In this document: positions 1 to 9,181 of the stretch, one piece after another
Layout: the number at the start of each line of letters is the position of its first letter
Numbering within the stretch: the first letter of the stretch is position 1
Source of the DNA: Gracilaria domingensis
Taxonomy: Eukaryota > Rhodophyta > Florideophyceae > Gracilariales > Gracilariaceae
DNA length: 64,000 nt
NCBI GenBank assembly: GCA_022539475.1
Contig: VCMS01000315.1
Span: forward strand, 1-64,000
Direction of reading: 5' to 3'
Notes under the pieces: generated by a model
The model's database searches: none
Seen by the model: the letters and a program-made list of their open reading frames with translations, nothing else
What the model was told of the DNA's origin: nothing
Position numbers and translations under genes: made by a program

Positions 1-140
1 TGGAGGTGTACATTCGACAATTATGTTGGTGGCTCTGTTGTACGGCTACGAGGAAAAGCAGCACGATAAAAACCACCATGAATCATAGAAGGGTATTGAG
101 ATATATACGACACTTTTATTACTGAGATCTCATATCATAG

Positions 141-1013
141 CTAAGTATTACAGGCATCGTAGCACTGGAAACAAATTCCAAGAGCATTTCTAAACCATTG
201 ACACTTGCATTTTCTGTACCCGTACAGTTCTGCCACCCTTCTGATGGTCTCATGCACGTCCTCCACCCCATCAACAAGATATGTTACCGCTGCTGGATGG
301 TCTTCTCCCTTCACATGAACTGCCAGGGTTGCCATTTCATATAGAGGGCCATCATTGGAAGCATTCCCGAAAGCAACGATTAAATGTGTGTCGAACTGGG
401 GGTCGTTTTCAACCAAGGCTAGCGCCCCACTATTTTTCGTGAAACGAATGTCCCCTATGTCACAGTTTTCATCTTGAGGGTACGCAACCAGGTTCGGAAA
501 GGATGTCAACACTTTTGAAATACCGGAGTTAACTTCTGTTTTCCACTTCGACAGTCCATTGTACGTGAAGTTAGGGAGTCCACTGTCTTTTCTAGTGCTC
601 ACCACTGCTTGTTGACGCTCTTCGTGAAGTCCGTGCGATTCATTTAAGGAGAGTGCAAGTCTCTCAAGTTCGGCTGCACATCTTTCGTAACCTTCCCTGT
701 CAAGGTCCTGATCAATTTCGGTACCATTGGATAATCTCACCCGTGCGCCTTGGTTTCCAGAGATGCCAAAAGTGTAGCCACCCAGGTGCTCCATGAAACT
801 CTCGGCATCCTCTATATCTCGCCCAGTAGCAATTCCGAAACCAACGCGTGCGTTGATGTACTTCATGCATTTGACTGTTTCGGCAGGAATGTTCTCCCCA
901 GCTCTTTTCAGAGTACCGTCAACATCACTAATCACGGCGTAGCCATTTTCGAATATTTCGTTAGCCAGCTGCTGAGGAGTTACTTCTTGGGCTCTAACTT
1001 CTGAGTTATACAT
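141..1013 (-). CDS. HAD-superfamily phosphatase (copy A)
   Basis: This 290-residue protein has the HAD nucleophile motif DVDGTL near residues 30-35 (Asp30 nucleophile, Asp32 acid/base) and a motif-IV-like segment FGNASNDGPLYEMA. There GNASND stands where GDxxND is usual. The layout suggests a Cof/trehalose-phosphatase-like (type IIB cap) phosphomonoesterase acting on a small phosphorylated metabolite; the substrate cannot be read from sequence. The start at 1013 (MYNSEV) is the first ATG. The frame is open about 33 codons further upstream but only with non-ATG codons. The copy at 57209 is almost identical but frameshifted near its C-terminus, so this is the intact version. A diverged, broken paralogue lies at 58193-58993. 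Confidence 0.75.
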   Translation of the reverse strand: MYNSEVRAQEVTPQQLANEIFENGYAVISDVDGTLKRAGENIPAETVKCMKYINARVGFGIATGRDIEDAESFMEHLGGYTFGISGNQGARVRLSNGTEIDQDLDREGYERCAAELERLALSLNESHGLHEERQQAVVSTRKDSGLPNFTYNGLSKWKTEVNSGISKVLTSFPNLVAYPQDENCDIGDIRFTKNSGALALVENDPQFDTHLIVAFGNASNDGPLYEMATLAVHVKGEDHPAAVTYLVDGVEDVHETIRRVAELYGYRKCKCQWFRNALGICFQCYDACNT

Positions 1014-1639
1014 GTTTTGAAAGCTTTCGAAAGGGTTCGTTTTGCAAATGGGTATGGGTATACGAATGAGAAGGATGTGATTGATGTTCACAAGGTGTTT
1101 CGTAGTATACAAAGAGTCTAAGAACGACCATATACGGGTATTGTAGTACTGTTTTAAAACGTTACTAAAGGAGAAGTTTTTGCATCGATTTGAAGTAAAG
1201 AAAGGATGATTTAGTCATAAATTATATGTACGGGTTCAAGTGGGTAAAGAAAACTGTAAATATCTTTAACATGAGCTTAGAAATCAAGAAGAGTAAAACA
1301 ACCTCCATTACGGGTTGAAACCCATAAAAGGTTTACCTTACTTTATACGGGTGCCCCAAGTAATGCAAACGCTTAGTTCTTTAGAAATATCACAATTTTT
1401 GTACTTGTTTCGTTACTAGTATCGTGCACTTTAATGATATGGAATGACCATTTTCTATCTAGCAAAATCTTAGCGAAGTATTAGTGATAAGGGATGTAGG
1501 ATTTAAAGGGGCATATTTGAACCACAGAAGGACGAACAATATAAGTAATGTAATAGGAACAGGTCATTTCGATAAAGTAACTTTTATGTTTAACTATCTC
1601 TAAAAGGTTTACAACACCGAAAAGTCATGTGTTCTAACC
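1014..1639. other. Non-coding spacer between HAD and KPR-like genes
   Basis: AT-rich intergenic DNA between two minus-strand genes, so it should hold the HAD promoter and the 3' end of the KPR-like gene. No convincing ORF, RNA gene or mobile element is visible. From about 1371 onward the sequence is also present at the start of copy B, so B was cut from inside the unit here. An inverted motif around ACGGGTTGAAACCCAT lies near 1310-1326. Confidence 0.5.
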
Positions 1640-2542
1640 TCAAAGCTGGGGGAATGGGGAGGGGGATAACTTTTCCTTAACAACGTTGACGTAGTTTGTA
1701 TGAAAAGGAGCGGGGTCACCGCCTACGATGTTTCTTTCTTGGCGGGAAAAGTCGTAGAAGTACGTGTTCCTAAACTGAAAGTCGGAGAAAGAAGTAGGGA
1801 AGCCAACGAGAGTTTTCCCATATGCAAGAATTCGCCCAACGGTCTCTTCCAGGTTGAAAGTAGTACCTGTCTTAAGCGAAACTATCTTCAACAGCTCTTT
1901 CATTATTGTGAGCACAACCGTACTGCACTCCGTAGCGACTACGTCCATAGGAATGAAACCTCTTGAGGCCCCGACGATGTTGAACGCTGATAGCCACACG
2001 AGCTTCTCATAATAGCTTACGAGAAATGTGTCTTCGTCGACAACCCCGCAAGTGAGACCCATAGACCTAAACCTGTCTGCAACGTTGGAGGCCCACTTTC
2101 CTGTTGCGACAGTGAGACCATCCGGACTTTGAGGAGTGACACCATCCTGCGGAGCTGCGTTTCTTGAGGGGACACCAACGTATAGGACAACTTTTGAACA
2201 TTTGTCCACACCGAGCTTCGAAAGCAATGGTATGATGTCTCCATTCTGGAAGAAAACGAGATTCTCTCTGAGCGAATAAGGGCAAGCCTGAATTACGGTC
2301 TCCAGGGTGTTCGTTCTTCCACAAACTAGTATCGGTACATCAGAAAGATGAGAGGTAGCAGCCATGCTGCAGAATTCGTGTGCGGAAATGACCGTATCTT
2401 CTTCGTTCGCCAGCATGGTACCTATACGCCCCCTTCCAACAATAACGGCCCGAGTCCTTCGGGCGGGAGATGAGGCCTGAGGGACGTCAGAGTATCTGGG
2501 ACTCGGAGGCGGAGTCGGAGGCATGTCGGACTCGGAGTTCAT
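1640..2542 (-). CDS. Ketopantoate-reductase-like NAD(P)-binding protein (copy A)
   Basis: This 300-residue protein has a Pro/Ser-rich N-terminus (MPPTPPPSPRYSD). A Rossmann nucleotide-binding loop, GRGRIG, follows at about residues 36-41. A later segment, EKLVWLSAFNIVGASRG, resembles the C-terminal helical domain of 2-dehydropantoate 2-reductases (PanE/ApbA fold). Family membership is an inference from these two features, and pantothenate synthesis itself is not demonstrated. The start at 2542 (MNSESD) is chosen because it is shared by all three copies (6440 and 55679). The frame stays open upstream for 67-116 codons, but this stretch is Ser/Tyr/His-rich and probably 5' leader. It could be a targeting peptide if an upstream start is used. 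Confidence 0.6.
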   Translation of the reverse strand: MNSESDMPPTPPPSPRYSDVPQASSPARRTRAVIVGRGRIGTMLANEEDTVISAHEFCSMAATSHLSDVPILVCGRTNTLETVIQACPYSLRENLVFFQNGDIIPLLSKLGVDKCSKVVLYVGVPSRNAAPQDGVTPQSPDGLTVATGKWASNVADRFRSMGLTCGVVDEDTFLVSYYEKLVWLSAFNIVGASRGFIPMDVVATECSTVVLTIMKELLKIVSLKTGTTFNLEETVGRILAYGKTLVGFPTSFSDFQFRNTYFYDFSRQERNIVGGDPAPFHTNYVNVVKEKLSPSPFPQL

Positions 2543-2953
2543 TGCAAGTGTTCGATTGTTTTTGTGTGACGATAAAAAGGGAAGATGGGGCGGAGAACTG
2601 CTGGGGTAAAGAGTGATACGTAAGTACAAACGGTTGGGAAGCGCAGAACGGGAACATGGTTCACTTTGTGAAAGTGAGCGAAATGTATGATATGTGATTG
2701 TACTGAATGAATGATAGGGCTTGTATGAGACGACAAGCCACAAAGTGTGATGATGTTTTATGAAAGGTAGGTGTAAGAGTAGAAAGTGTGCAATGAATGA
2801 AACTGATTTCAAACCTGAGTTGTAAAGTAGTTGTAAAGTACGAGTTACGGGGAGCTTGAATACGGATGAAAGGAGCCATTTTGGCTTCATAAATGAGGTG
2901 AACGGGTTTTATAGCTTCACTCGGATTGCCATAATTAAAAGAATGGAGTTGGA
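2543..2953. other. Divergent intergenic region, KPR-like gene / epimerase remnant
   Basis: This is the upstream region of the minus-strand KPR-like gene and the plus-strand epimerase fragment. It contains the open but probably untranslated leader of the KPR-like ORF. At 2930-2945 it holds the junction of a deletion of about 440 bp. Compared with copy B (6834-7273), sequence around CCATAAT is joined directly to ATTAAAAG, removing the epimerase N-terminal half. Confidence 0.5.
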
Positions 2954-3250
2954 TTGCGCCCGAATACGTCTATAAAGGTCGTAGAAGCACTTATGAAGGA
3001 AGGAGTTGTAGACATGTTATTGTTGATGACGGTGGAGCCAGGGTTTGGAGGACAGGCGTTTATGGAGGGTGTTCTTGATAAGGTGCGACATGCAAGGGAG
3101 TTGTACCCAAGAATAGGGATACAGGTGGATGGGGTATTGGACTGAGTACTGTGAAAGGAGTAGTGAAGGCCGGTGCAAACATTTCAGTTGCAGGATCTGC
3201 CATCTTTGGCTCGAGTAACCCAGCCATGTCATAGCTGGTTTTCGAAAGGT
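2954..3250 (+). pseudogene. Ribulose-phosphate 3-epimerase fragment (copy A)
   Basis: Only the C-terminal half remains. The frame contains VEPGFGGQAFMEGVLDKVR, a hallmark of D-ribulose-5-phosphate 3-epimerase (TIM barrel; pentose phosphate and Calvin cycles). The N-terminal half, including the SILASDF and HIDVMDG motifs, is missing through a deletion of about 440 bp shared with copy C. There is also a 1-base deletion in the VDGGIG phosphate-binding loop, where C reads GGATGGAGG and A reads GGATGGGG, giving an early stop at 3145. A second 1-base loss follows near 3225. The gene is dead. Confidence 0.85.
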
Positions 3251-3888
3251 TGGTTAGAGATAGTAGCATAAATTATTGTTTATTACATTGTTACCTTTAC
3301 GTGTTATCACGACTATATTCTCCGTCTCCATTGGAGATGTATTTCTCTTGTATCACAACCGGAAAGGATGTGAGAGAACATCAATATATCCCCAGTGGAC
3401 GCTGAGAGGGAGGATGAACTACTCTACGTGCTACCATTGTTACCCATCCGGTGTCGAGTGGTGACATATTCTTTTTTTGTCACAACCCACAAAGGATGTG
3501 ACGGAAGAAGAACATGCCCCCAGTCGAGACAGAGGGTGAGCAACTCTAAGTACAATCACTAGTCCCTAGCTTGCCTCCACTGGCAATATCTTCCTGTTTT
3601 GCTATAACCATCGAGTGGGGTTATGGTGGAAGAGAAAAATATCGCCGGTCGAGGCGAGGTGGGTGGGGACTATGTGAAGAGGGGACAGAGAGATGGCGCT
3701 TAAATAGTGGAAGGTGCGGAGGTGTACAGTAGATGTTTTGGCGGGAAATGGGATGAGGGAAACAGGGACAATCATGGTGCTGGATATAGCCCGTGTGGTT
3801 GGACAGTGGGGGTGGACAGCACAGTTTAGCTCGATTGCACTGTATCGCAGCGGAAACTTCGATCCAACTACTACTTCTTTTTCTGAAG
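3251..3888. other. Non-coding region with triple hairpin array, upstream of coiled-coil ORF
   Basis: No gene is supported here. The region holds the three homologous inverted repeats annotated separately, then a leader of about 230 bp. The frame is open from about 3793 into the downstream ORF at 3889, but without an ATG. Confidence 0.5.
3327..3653. repeat. Tandem array of three homologous imperfect hairpins (copy A)
   Basis: Three inverted repeats of 73-79 bp lie at 3327-3399, 3454-3527 and 3575-3653. Each arm is a version of the same half-site, roughly (TCC/TCG)AYTGG-GATAT, then a pyrimidine-rich TTCTTCTTT, then TCACAACC. The left arm of each hairpin is the imperfect reverse complement of its right arm. 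The spacers (54 and 47 bp) also resemble each other (GAGAGGG...ACTCTA). The array is therefore a tandem repeat of about 125 bp whose unit contains a palindrome. It is kept in all three copies of the segment. Confidence 0.75.
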
Positions 3889-4818
3889 ATGTCGAACGGA
3901 TACGTGAAGGATGAGGAGCTGTGGGTGCTGTTGGAGGGGAAGGAGGTACCGCAGACGCCGTCACCAAAGCGGGAAGAGGACGTGATTACGGCGTCTGGTC
4001 GCATGTCGCAGAAGAAGGAAGTGGCTGATGAAGGAAGGAAGTGTGAGGCGAGGAGAGGGGATGGTGATGAGGTGGAGAAGGGGGTAGAATTGGAGGTGGA
4101 GGGGGTCGCAATGGAGAGAAGGGGTGCGGTGCATCTGAGTCAGTTAGAGGTTGGAGACCAGATAGAGAGTGGGGGCGGAGAGGGTGACAGGGAGATGCGG
4201 TTTGTGGGGGAGGTGAAGGCGAGGGTGGGGATGTTGGGGTTGGTGATGAAGGAGCAACTGGACGATGGAATTGTGGAGATTGTAACGGAAATGGGCAGTG
4301 TGGTGCTGAGTGGGGGTGGTAGTGCTGTTTCGGTTGAGGCGATTTCGAGCCTGCGGAATTCATTGTCGGTATTGGGAGTGGAGATGAGAAATCATGTGTA
4401 TGGGATAGTGGAGTGTGCGGGAAGGGAGGTTGGAGAGTTGCGGGAGGAGAATAGGGTTCTGAACGAGAGGTTGGACGTGCTGGAGAAGGAGGTGAAGGAG
4501 CTGTGCAAGAGGCAAAGATTGGTGGAAGAGGAGACGGTGAAAGGAGGTGTGGAGGGAAAGACGGAGAAGGGAAGTGTGGGAAGGGTGGCGGTGCAGAAGG
4601 GGTCTCCTGTGACACCGAAGACAAAGGGTGGTGGGGTTGGGGATGGGAAGAGCCGTCTGAAGAAGAGGCGTAAGGAGATGAAGAAGATGGTGGAGGAGGT
4701 GCCGCGGGAGGGAGTGGGAGCTCCGGTGGTGACTGGGTTTAGGAGTGCGGCGGAGGTAGCGCGGACTGCGAAGGGGATTCTGAGGGGACAGGAGGAGAGA
4801 AGGATGGGAGGGATTTGA
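3889..4818 (+). CDS. Unknown coiled-coil protein, 309 aa (copy A)
   Basis: I do not recognise this protein. It begins MSNGYVKDEEL and is highly charged. A central segment, GELREENRVLNERLDVLEKE, is a clear heptad coiled coil. A basic patch, KSRLKKRRKEMKK, near the C-terminus could bind nucleic acid or act as a nuclear signal. It ends GQEERRMGGI. The ATG at 3889 is shared by all copies (8252 and 54329). All three copies keep a full 309-codon frame with scattered substitutions, which argues for selection or very recent spread. The long Pro/Ser-rich frames on the opposite strand are shadows of its Glu/Gly codons. It may be a structural or nucleic-acid-binding protein of the repeat unit itself. 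Confidence 0.6.
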   Translation: MSNGYVKDEELWVLLEGKEVPQTPSPKREEDVITASGRMSQKKEVADEGRKCEARRGDGDEVEKGVELEVEGVAMERRGAVHLSQLEVGDQIESGGGEGDREMRFVGEVKARVGMLGLVMKEQLDDGIVEIVTEMGSVVLSGGGSAVSVEAISSLRNSLSVLGVEMRNHVYGIVECAGREVGELREENRVLNERLDVLEKEVKELCKRQRLVEEETVKGGVEGKTEKGSVGRVAVQKGSPVTPKTKGGGVGDGKSRLKKRRKEMKKMVEEVPREGVGAPVVTGFRSAAEVARTAKGILRGQEERRMGGI

Positions 4819-5537
4819 AGCCGTTTTGGGGCGAGGCAGGTATACGAGAAGGGGGAGAGTTGTGCACCTGACTTCTACAAAATGAACGCGTGATGGGCGA
4901 GAAATGGGTAAATAGCGGGGGTGGTGTGGACTGGGAAGAAGTGATGGGATGATTGAGGTGGGATGAGTTGCGATTGGCATTGCAACATGGGAGAAAATGG
5001 AAACGCAAACTAGCACGAGTGCAGTTTTGAGAGAGGGTCGCGGAAAAGAGTGAATGGGGTGGTGCGGCGAAGTAGAACCTCTACAAAAACTAGGGGACCC
5101 AAGAACTAAACTGCGCGAAATGGAATTTAATATTCCAAAATTTCTTAATTTTTTGAGTGCCAGCCTCTGCTACCCCCTCGCGCGCCCCAAATAGTCCCAA
5201 AACTAGCTTAGTTTCCAAAGCGAACAGACTATATTCCACTTTGCAGAACACAGACGAAGTATTGCGAAGGCTTAGTTCTTCAGAAATATCACAATTTTGT
5301 ACTTGTTTTGTTACTAGTATCGTGCACTTTAATGATGTGGAATGACCCTTTTCCATCTAGCAAAAACTTAGCCAGGTATTAGTGATAGGGGATGTAAGAT
5401 TTAAAGGGGCATATTTGAACCACAGAAGGACGAACAATATAAGTAATGTAATAGGAACAGGTCATTTCGATAAAGTAACTTTTTTGTGTAACTATCTCTA
5501 AAAGGTTTACAACACCGAAAAGTCATGTATTCTAACC
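4819..5537. other. Unit A right end and A/B junction
   Basis: Non-coding. It contains the 3' flank of the coiled-coil ORF and the unit end (about 5089-5256, matching 9470-9647 and 52962-53140). After about 6 bp comes the left end of copy B at about 5262. The segment around 5108-5155 is AT-rich (AATTTAATATTCCAAAATTT). No ORF is supported. Confidence 0.5.
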
Positions 5538-6440
5538 TCAAAGCTGGGAGAATGGGGAGCGGGATAAATTTTCCTTAACAACGTTGACGTAGTTTGTATG
5601 AAAAGGAGCGGGGTCAAAGCCGACGATGTTTCTTTCTTGGCGGGAAAAGTCGTAGAAGTACGTGTTCCTAAACTGAAAGTCGGAGAAAGAAGTAGGGAAG
5701 CCAACGAGAGTTTTCCCATATGCAAGAATTCGCCCAACGGTCTCTTCCAGGTTGAAAGTAGTACCTGTCTTAAGCGAAACTATCTTCAACAGCTCTTTCA
5801 TTATTGTGAGCACAACCGTACTGCACTCCATAGCGACTACGTCCATAGGAATGAAACCTCTTGAGGCCCCGACGATGTTGAACGCTGATAGCCACACGAG
5901 CTTCTCATAATAGCTTACGAGAAATGTGTCTTCGTCGACAACCCCGCAAGTGAGACCCATAGACCTAAACCTGTCTGCAACGTTGGAGGCCCACTTTCCT
6001 GTTGCGACAGTGAGACCATCCGGACTTTGAGGAGTGACACCATCCTGCGGAGCTGCGTTTCTTGAGGGGACACCAACGTATAGGACAACTTTTGAACATT
6101 TGTCCACACCGAGCTTCGAAAGCAATGGTATGATGTCCCCATTCTGGAAGAAAACGAGATTCTCTCTGAGCGAATAAGAGCAAGCCTGAATTACGGTCTC
6201 CAGGGTGTTCGTTCTTCCACAAACTAGTATCGGTACATCAGAAAGATGAGAGGTAGCAGCCATGCTGCAGAATTCGTGTGCGGAAATGACCGTATCTTCT
6301 TCGTTCGCCAGCATGGTACCTATACGCCCCCTTCCAACAATAACGGCCCGAGTCCTTCGGGCGGGAGATGAGGCCTGAGGGACGTCAGAGTATCTGGGAC
6401 TCGGAGGCGGAGTGGGAGGCATGTCGGACTGGGAGTTCAT
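5538..6440 (-). CDS. Ketopantoate-reductase-like NAD(P)-binding protein (copy B)
   Basis: An intact 300-residue copy of the protein at 1640-2542, with the same Rossmann loop (GRGRIG) and C-terminal KPR-like segment. It differs by a handful of residues: MNSQSD at the start, VGFDPAP and ENLSRSPFSQL near the end. The start at 6440 is the shared ATG. Retention of the reading frame in all three copies contrasts with the neighbouring epimerase, which is broken in all of them. This suggests that the KPR-like protein is the functional cargo, or simply that it is young. Confidence 0.6.
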   Translation of the reverse strand: MNSQSDMPPTPPPSPRYSDVPQASSPARRTRAVIVGRGRIGTMLANEEDTVISAHEFCSMAATSHLSDVPILVCGRTNTLETVIQACSYSLRENLVFFQNGDIIPLLSKLGVDKCSKVVLYVGVPSRNAAPQDGVTPQSPDGLTVATGKWASNVADRFRSMGLTCGVVDEDTFLVSYYEKLVWLSAFNIVGASRGFIPMDVVAMECSTVVLTIMKELLKIVSLKTGTTFNLEETVGRILAYGKTLVGFPTSFSDFQFRNTYFYDFSRQERNIVGFDPAPFHTNYVNVVKENLSRSPFSQL

Positions 6441-6904
6441 TGCAAGTGTTCGAATGTTTTTGTGTGACGATAGAAATGGAAGATGGGGCGGAGAACTGCT
6501 GGGGTAAAGAGTGATACTTAAGTACAAACGGTTGGGAAGCGCAGAACGGGAACATGGTTCACTTTGTGAAAGTGAGCGAAATGTATGATATGTGATTGTA
6601 CTGAATGAATGATAGGGCTTGTATGAGACGACAAGCCACAAAGTGTGATGATGTTTTATGAAAGGTAGGTGGAAGAGTAGAAAGTGTGCAATGAATGAAA
6701 CTGATTTCGAACCTGAGTTGTAAAGTAGTTGTAAAGTACGAGTTACGGGGAGCTTGAATACAGGATGAAAGGAGCCATTTTGGCTTCTTAATGACGTGAA
6801 CGGGTTCTATAGCTTCACTCGGATTGCCATAATCTTCTTTTTTATTGAGGCATAAAAGGGTGGTGTGTCTGGGAAGGACGGGTTTGGCGTTACTGAAGTT
6901 ATCG
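6441..6904. other. Divergent promoter region, copy B
   Basis: Intergenic sequence between the divergent KPR-like gene and the epimerase pseudogene. It includes about 70 bp (6834-6904) absent from copies A and C, lying upstream of the epimerase ATG and beginning with a short T-rich tract. No additional gene is seen. Confidence 0.45.
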
Positions 6905-7612
6905 ATGTTCAGTATGGATTCTCGTTTAATTATAGCGCCATCAATTTTGGCTTCAGACTTTGCTCGCCTTTCAGATGAAGCGAGTGCAATGGAAGAGGCT
7001 GGTGCGGAGTGGCTGCATATAGATGTAATGGATGGTCATTTTGTGGCGATCCTTACTGTTGGACCACCTGTTGTGAAAGCGTTGCGGAGGTATACGAAAT
7101 TGTTTTTGGACTGTCATCTGATGGTATCAGATCCTGGGCGATGGATAAAAGACCTTGCAGAAGCAGGCGCAGACGGAGTCACATTTCATATCGAGATTGT
7201 AGCTAAGGGACTAGAAAAGTGCGAGGTACCAACTGAGGAGGAGAATGTGGTGTTGAAGGAATTATGTAACCGAATTAAAAGGATGGGAATGCAGGTTGGA
7301 GTTGCGTTGCGCCCGGATACGTCTATAAAGGTCGTAGAAGCACTTATGAAGGAAGGAGTTGTAGACATATTATTGTTGATGACGGTGGAGCCAGGGTTTG
7401 GAGGACAGACGTTTATGGAGGGTGTTCTTGATAAGGTGCGAGAAGCAAGGGAGTTGTACCCATGAATAGGGATACAGGTGGATGGAGCAATTGGATTGAG
7501 TACTGTGAAAGGAGTAGTGAAGGCCGGTGCAAACATTTTAGTTGCAGGATCTGCCATCTTTGGCTCGAGTAACCCAGCTCATGTCATAGCTGGTTTTCGA
7601 AAGGTTGGTTAG
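6905..7612 (+). pseudogene. rpe: Ribulose-phosphate 3-epimerase, nonsense-interrupted (copy B)
   Basis: This is the most complete epimerase in the window, with 235 codons from ATG 6905 to TAG 7612, close to the usual family length. The frame has SILASDFARL, HIDVMDGHFV, DCHLMV, VEPGFGGQTF and VDGAIG, the catalytic and phosphate-binding motifs of D-ribulose-5-phosphate 3-epimerase. The frame is cut by a TGA at 7463-7465, in place of AGA in copy C (PRIGIQ becomes P-stop-IGIQ). This removes the last quarter, including the phosphate loop. HFVAILTVGPP also departs from the common HFVPNLTIGP. Downstream of the stop the frame stays intact to its natural end, so the lesion is young. A TGA readthrough or recoding is possible but unsupported. 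Confidence 0.85.
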
Positions 7613-8251
7613 AGATAGTAGCATAAAATTATTGTTTATTACATTGTTACCTTTACGTGTTATCACGACTATATTCTCCGTCTCCATTGGAGATGTATTT
7701 CTCTTGTATCACAACCAGGAAAGGATGTGAGAGAACATCAATATATCCCCAGTGGACGCTGAGAGGGAGGATGAACTACTCTACGTGCTATCATTGTTAC
7801 CCATCCGGTGTCGAGTGGTGAAATATTCTTTTTTTGTCACAACCCACACAGGATGTGACGGAAAAAGAGGATGCCCCCAGTCGAGACAGAGGGTGAGCTA
7901 CTCTAAGTACAATCACTAGTCCCTAGCTTGCCTCCACTGGCAATATCTTCCTGTTTTGCTATAACCATCGAGTGGGGTTATGGTGGAAGAGAAAAATATC
8001 GCCGGTCGAGGCGAGGTGGGTGGGGACTATGTGAGCGCGAAAGAGGAGACAGAGGGGTGGCGCTTAAATAGTGGAAGGTGCGGAGGTGTACAGTAGATGT
8101 TTTGGCGGGAAATGGGATGAGGGAAACAGGGACAATCATGGTGCTGGATATAGCCCGTGTGGTTGGACAGTGGGGTGGACAGCACAGTTTAGCTCGATTG
8201 CACTGTATCGCAGCGGAAACTTCGATCCAACTACTACTTCTTCTTCTGAAG
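7613..8251. other. Non-coding region with triple hairpin array (copy B)
   Basis: Equivalent to 3251-3888. The three homologous hairpins lie at about 7687-8015, with the same spacing as in copies A and C. Point changes are scattered over both arms. No gene is seen apart from an ATG-started frame (8078) that reads into the coiled-coil ORF and is probably leader. Confidence 0.6.
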
Positions 8252-9181
8252 ATGTCGAACGGAGAGGTGAAGGATGAGGAGCTCTTGGCGCTGTTGGAGG
8301 GGAAGGAGGTACCGCCGACGCCGTCACCAAAGCGGGAAGAAGACGTGATTACGGCGGCTGATCGGATGTCGAAGAAGAAGGAAGTGGCCGAGGAAGGAAA
8401 GAAGTGTGAGGCGAGGAGAGGGGATGGTGATGAGGTGGAGAAGGGTGTAGAATTGGAGGTGGAGGGTGTCGCAATGGAGAGAAGGGGTGCGGTGCATCTC
8501 AGTCAGTTAGAGGTTAGAGACCAGATAGAGAGTGGGGGCGGAGAGGGTGACAGGGAGATGCGGTTTGTTGGGGAGGTGAAGGCGAGGGTGGGGATGTTGG
8601 GGTTGGTGATGAAGGAGCGACTGGACGATGGAATTGAGGAGATTGTAACGGAAATGGGTGGTGTGGTGCTGAGTGGGGGTGGTAGTCGTGTTTCGGTTGA
8701 GGCGATTTCGAGCCTGCGGAATTCGTTGTCGGTATTGGGAGTGGAGATGAGAAATCATGTGTATGGGATAGTGGAGTGTGCGAGAAGGGAGGTTGGAGAG
8801 TTGCGGGAGGAGAATAGGGTTCTGAACGAGAGGTTGGACGTGCTCGAGAAGGAGGTGAAGGAGCTGGGCAAGAGGCAAAGATTGGTGGAAGAGGAGACGG
8901 TGAAAGGAGGTGTGGAGGGAAAGACGGAGAAGGGAAGTGTGGGAAGGGTGGCGTTACAGAAGGGATCCCCTGTGACACCGAAGACAGAGGGTGGTGGGGT
9001 TGGGGATGGCAAGAGCCGTCTGAAGAAGAGGCGTAAGGAGATGAAGAAGGTGGTGGAGGAGGTGCCGCGGGAGGGAGTGGGAGCTCCGGTGGTGACTGAG
9101 TTTAGGAGTGCGGCAGAGGTAGCGCGGACTGCAAAGGGGACTCTGAGGGGACAGGAGGAGAGAAGGATGGGAGGGATTTGA
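8252..9181 (+). CDS. Unknown coiled-coil protein, 309 aa (copy B)
   Basis: Full-length homologue of the ORF at 3889-4818 (MSNGEVKDEEL start), with the same coiled coil, the same basic C-terminal patch and the same length. It has more substitutions than the A/C pair, consistent with B being the older branch. The frame also opens upstream from an ATG at 8078, which would add 58 residues. The shared ATG is preferred because copies A and C lack the upstream in-frame ATG. Function unknown. Confidence 0.6.
   Translation: MSNGEVKDEELLALLEGKEVPPTPSPKREEDVITAADRMSKKKEVAEEGKKCEARRGDGDEVEKGVELEVEGVAMERRGAVHLSQLEVRDQIESGGGEGDREMRFVGEVKARVGMLGLVMKERLDDGIEEIVTEMGGVVLSGGGSRVSVEAISSLRNSLSVLGVEMRNHVYGIVECARREVGELREENRVLNERLDVLEKEVKELGKRQRLVEEETVKGGVEGKTEKGSVGRVALQKGSPVTPKTEGGGVGDGKSRLKKRRKEMKKVVEEVPREGVGAPVVTEFRSAAEVARTAKGTLRGQEERRMGGI

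Larger units (their letters stand above)
1..5256 (+). repeat. Segmental repeat unit A (left arm of large inverted repeat)
   Basis: This stretch reappears as its near-identical reverse complement at 52962-58221. Gene content and order match: HAD phosphatase, KPR-like protein, epimerase fragment, hairpin array, coiled-coil ORF. Base 1 already lies inside the repeat, because positions 1-30 match the tail of the HAD pseudogene that ends at 58193. The arm therefore continues off the window. The right edge is sharp at the motif GCAGAACACAGACG near 5256. Single-base indels separate A from C, so the duplication is recent. No terminal inverted repeat or target-site duplication could be recognised at the visible edge. 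Confidence 0.9.

Noticed and set aside
3986-5016. Long Pro/Ser-rich minus-strand frames opposite the coiled-coil ORF (also opposite the copies at 8252-9181 and 53400-54329)
   Set aside because: They are antisense images of Glu/Gly/Val-rich codons. The sense strand has a heptad coiled coil, a consistent ATG and a conserved full length.
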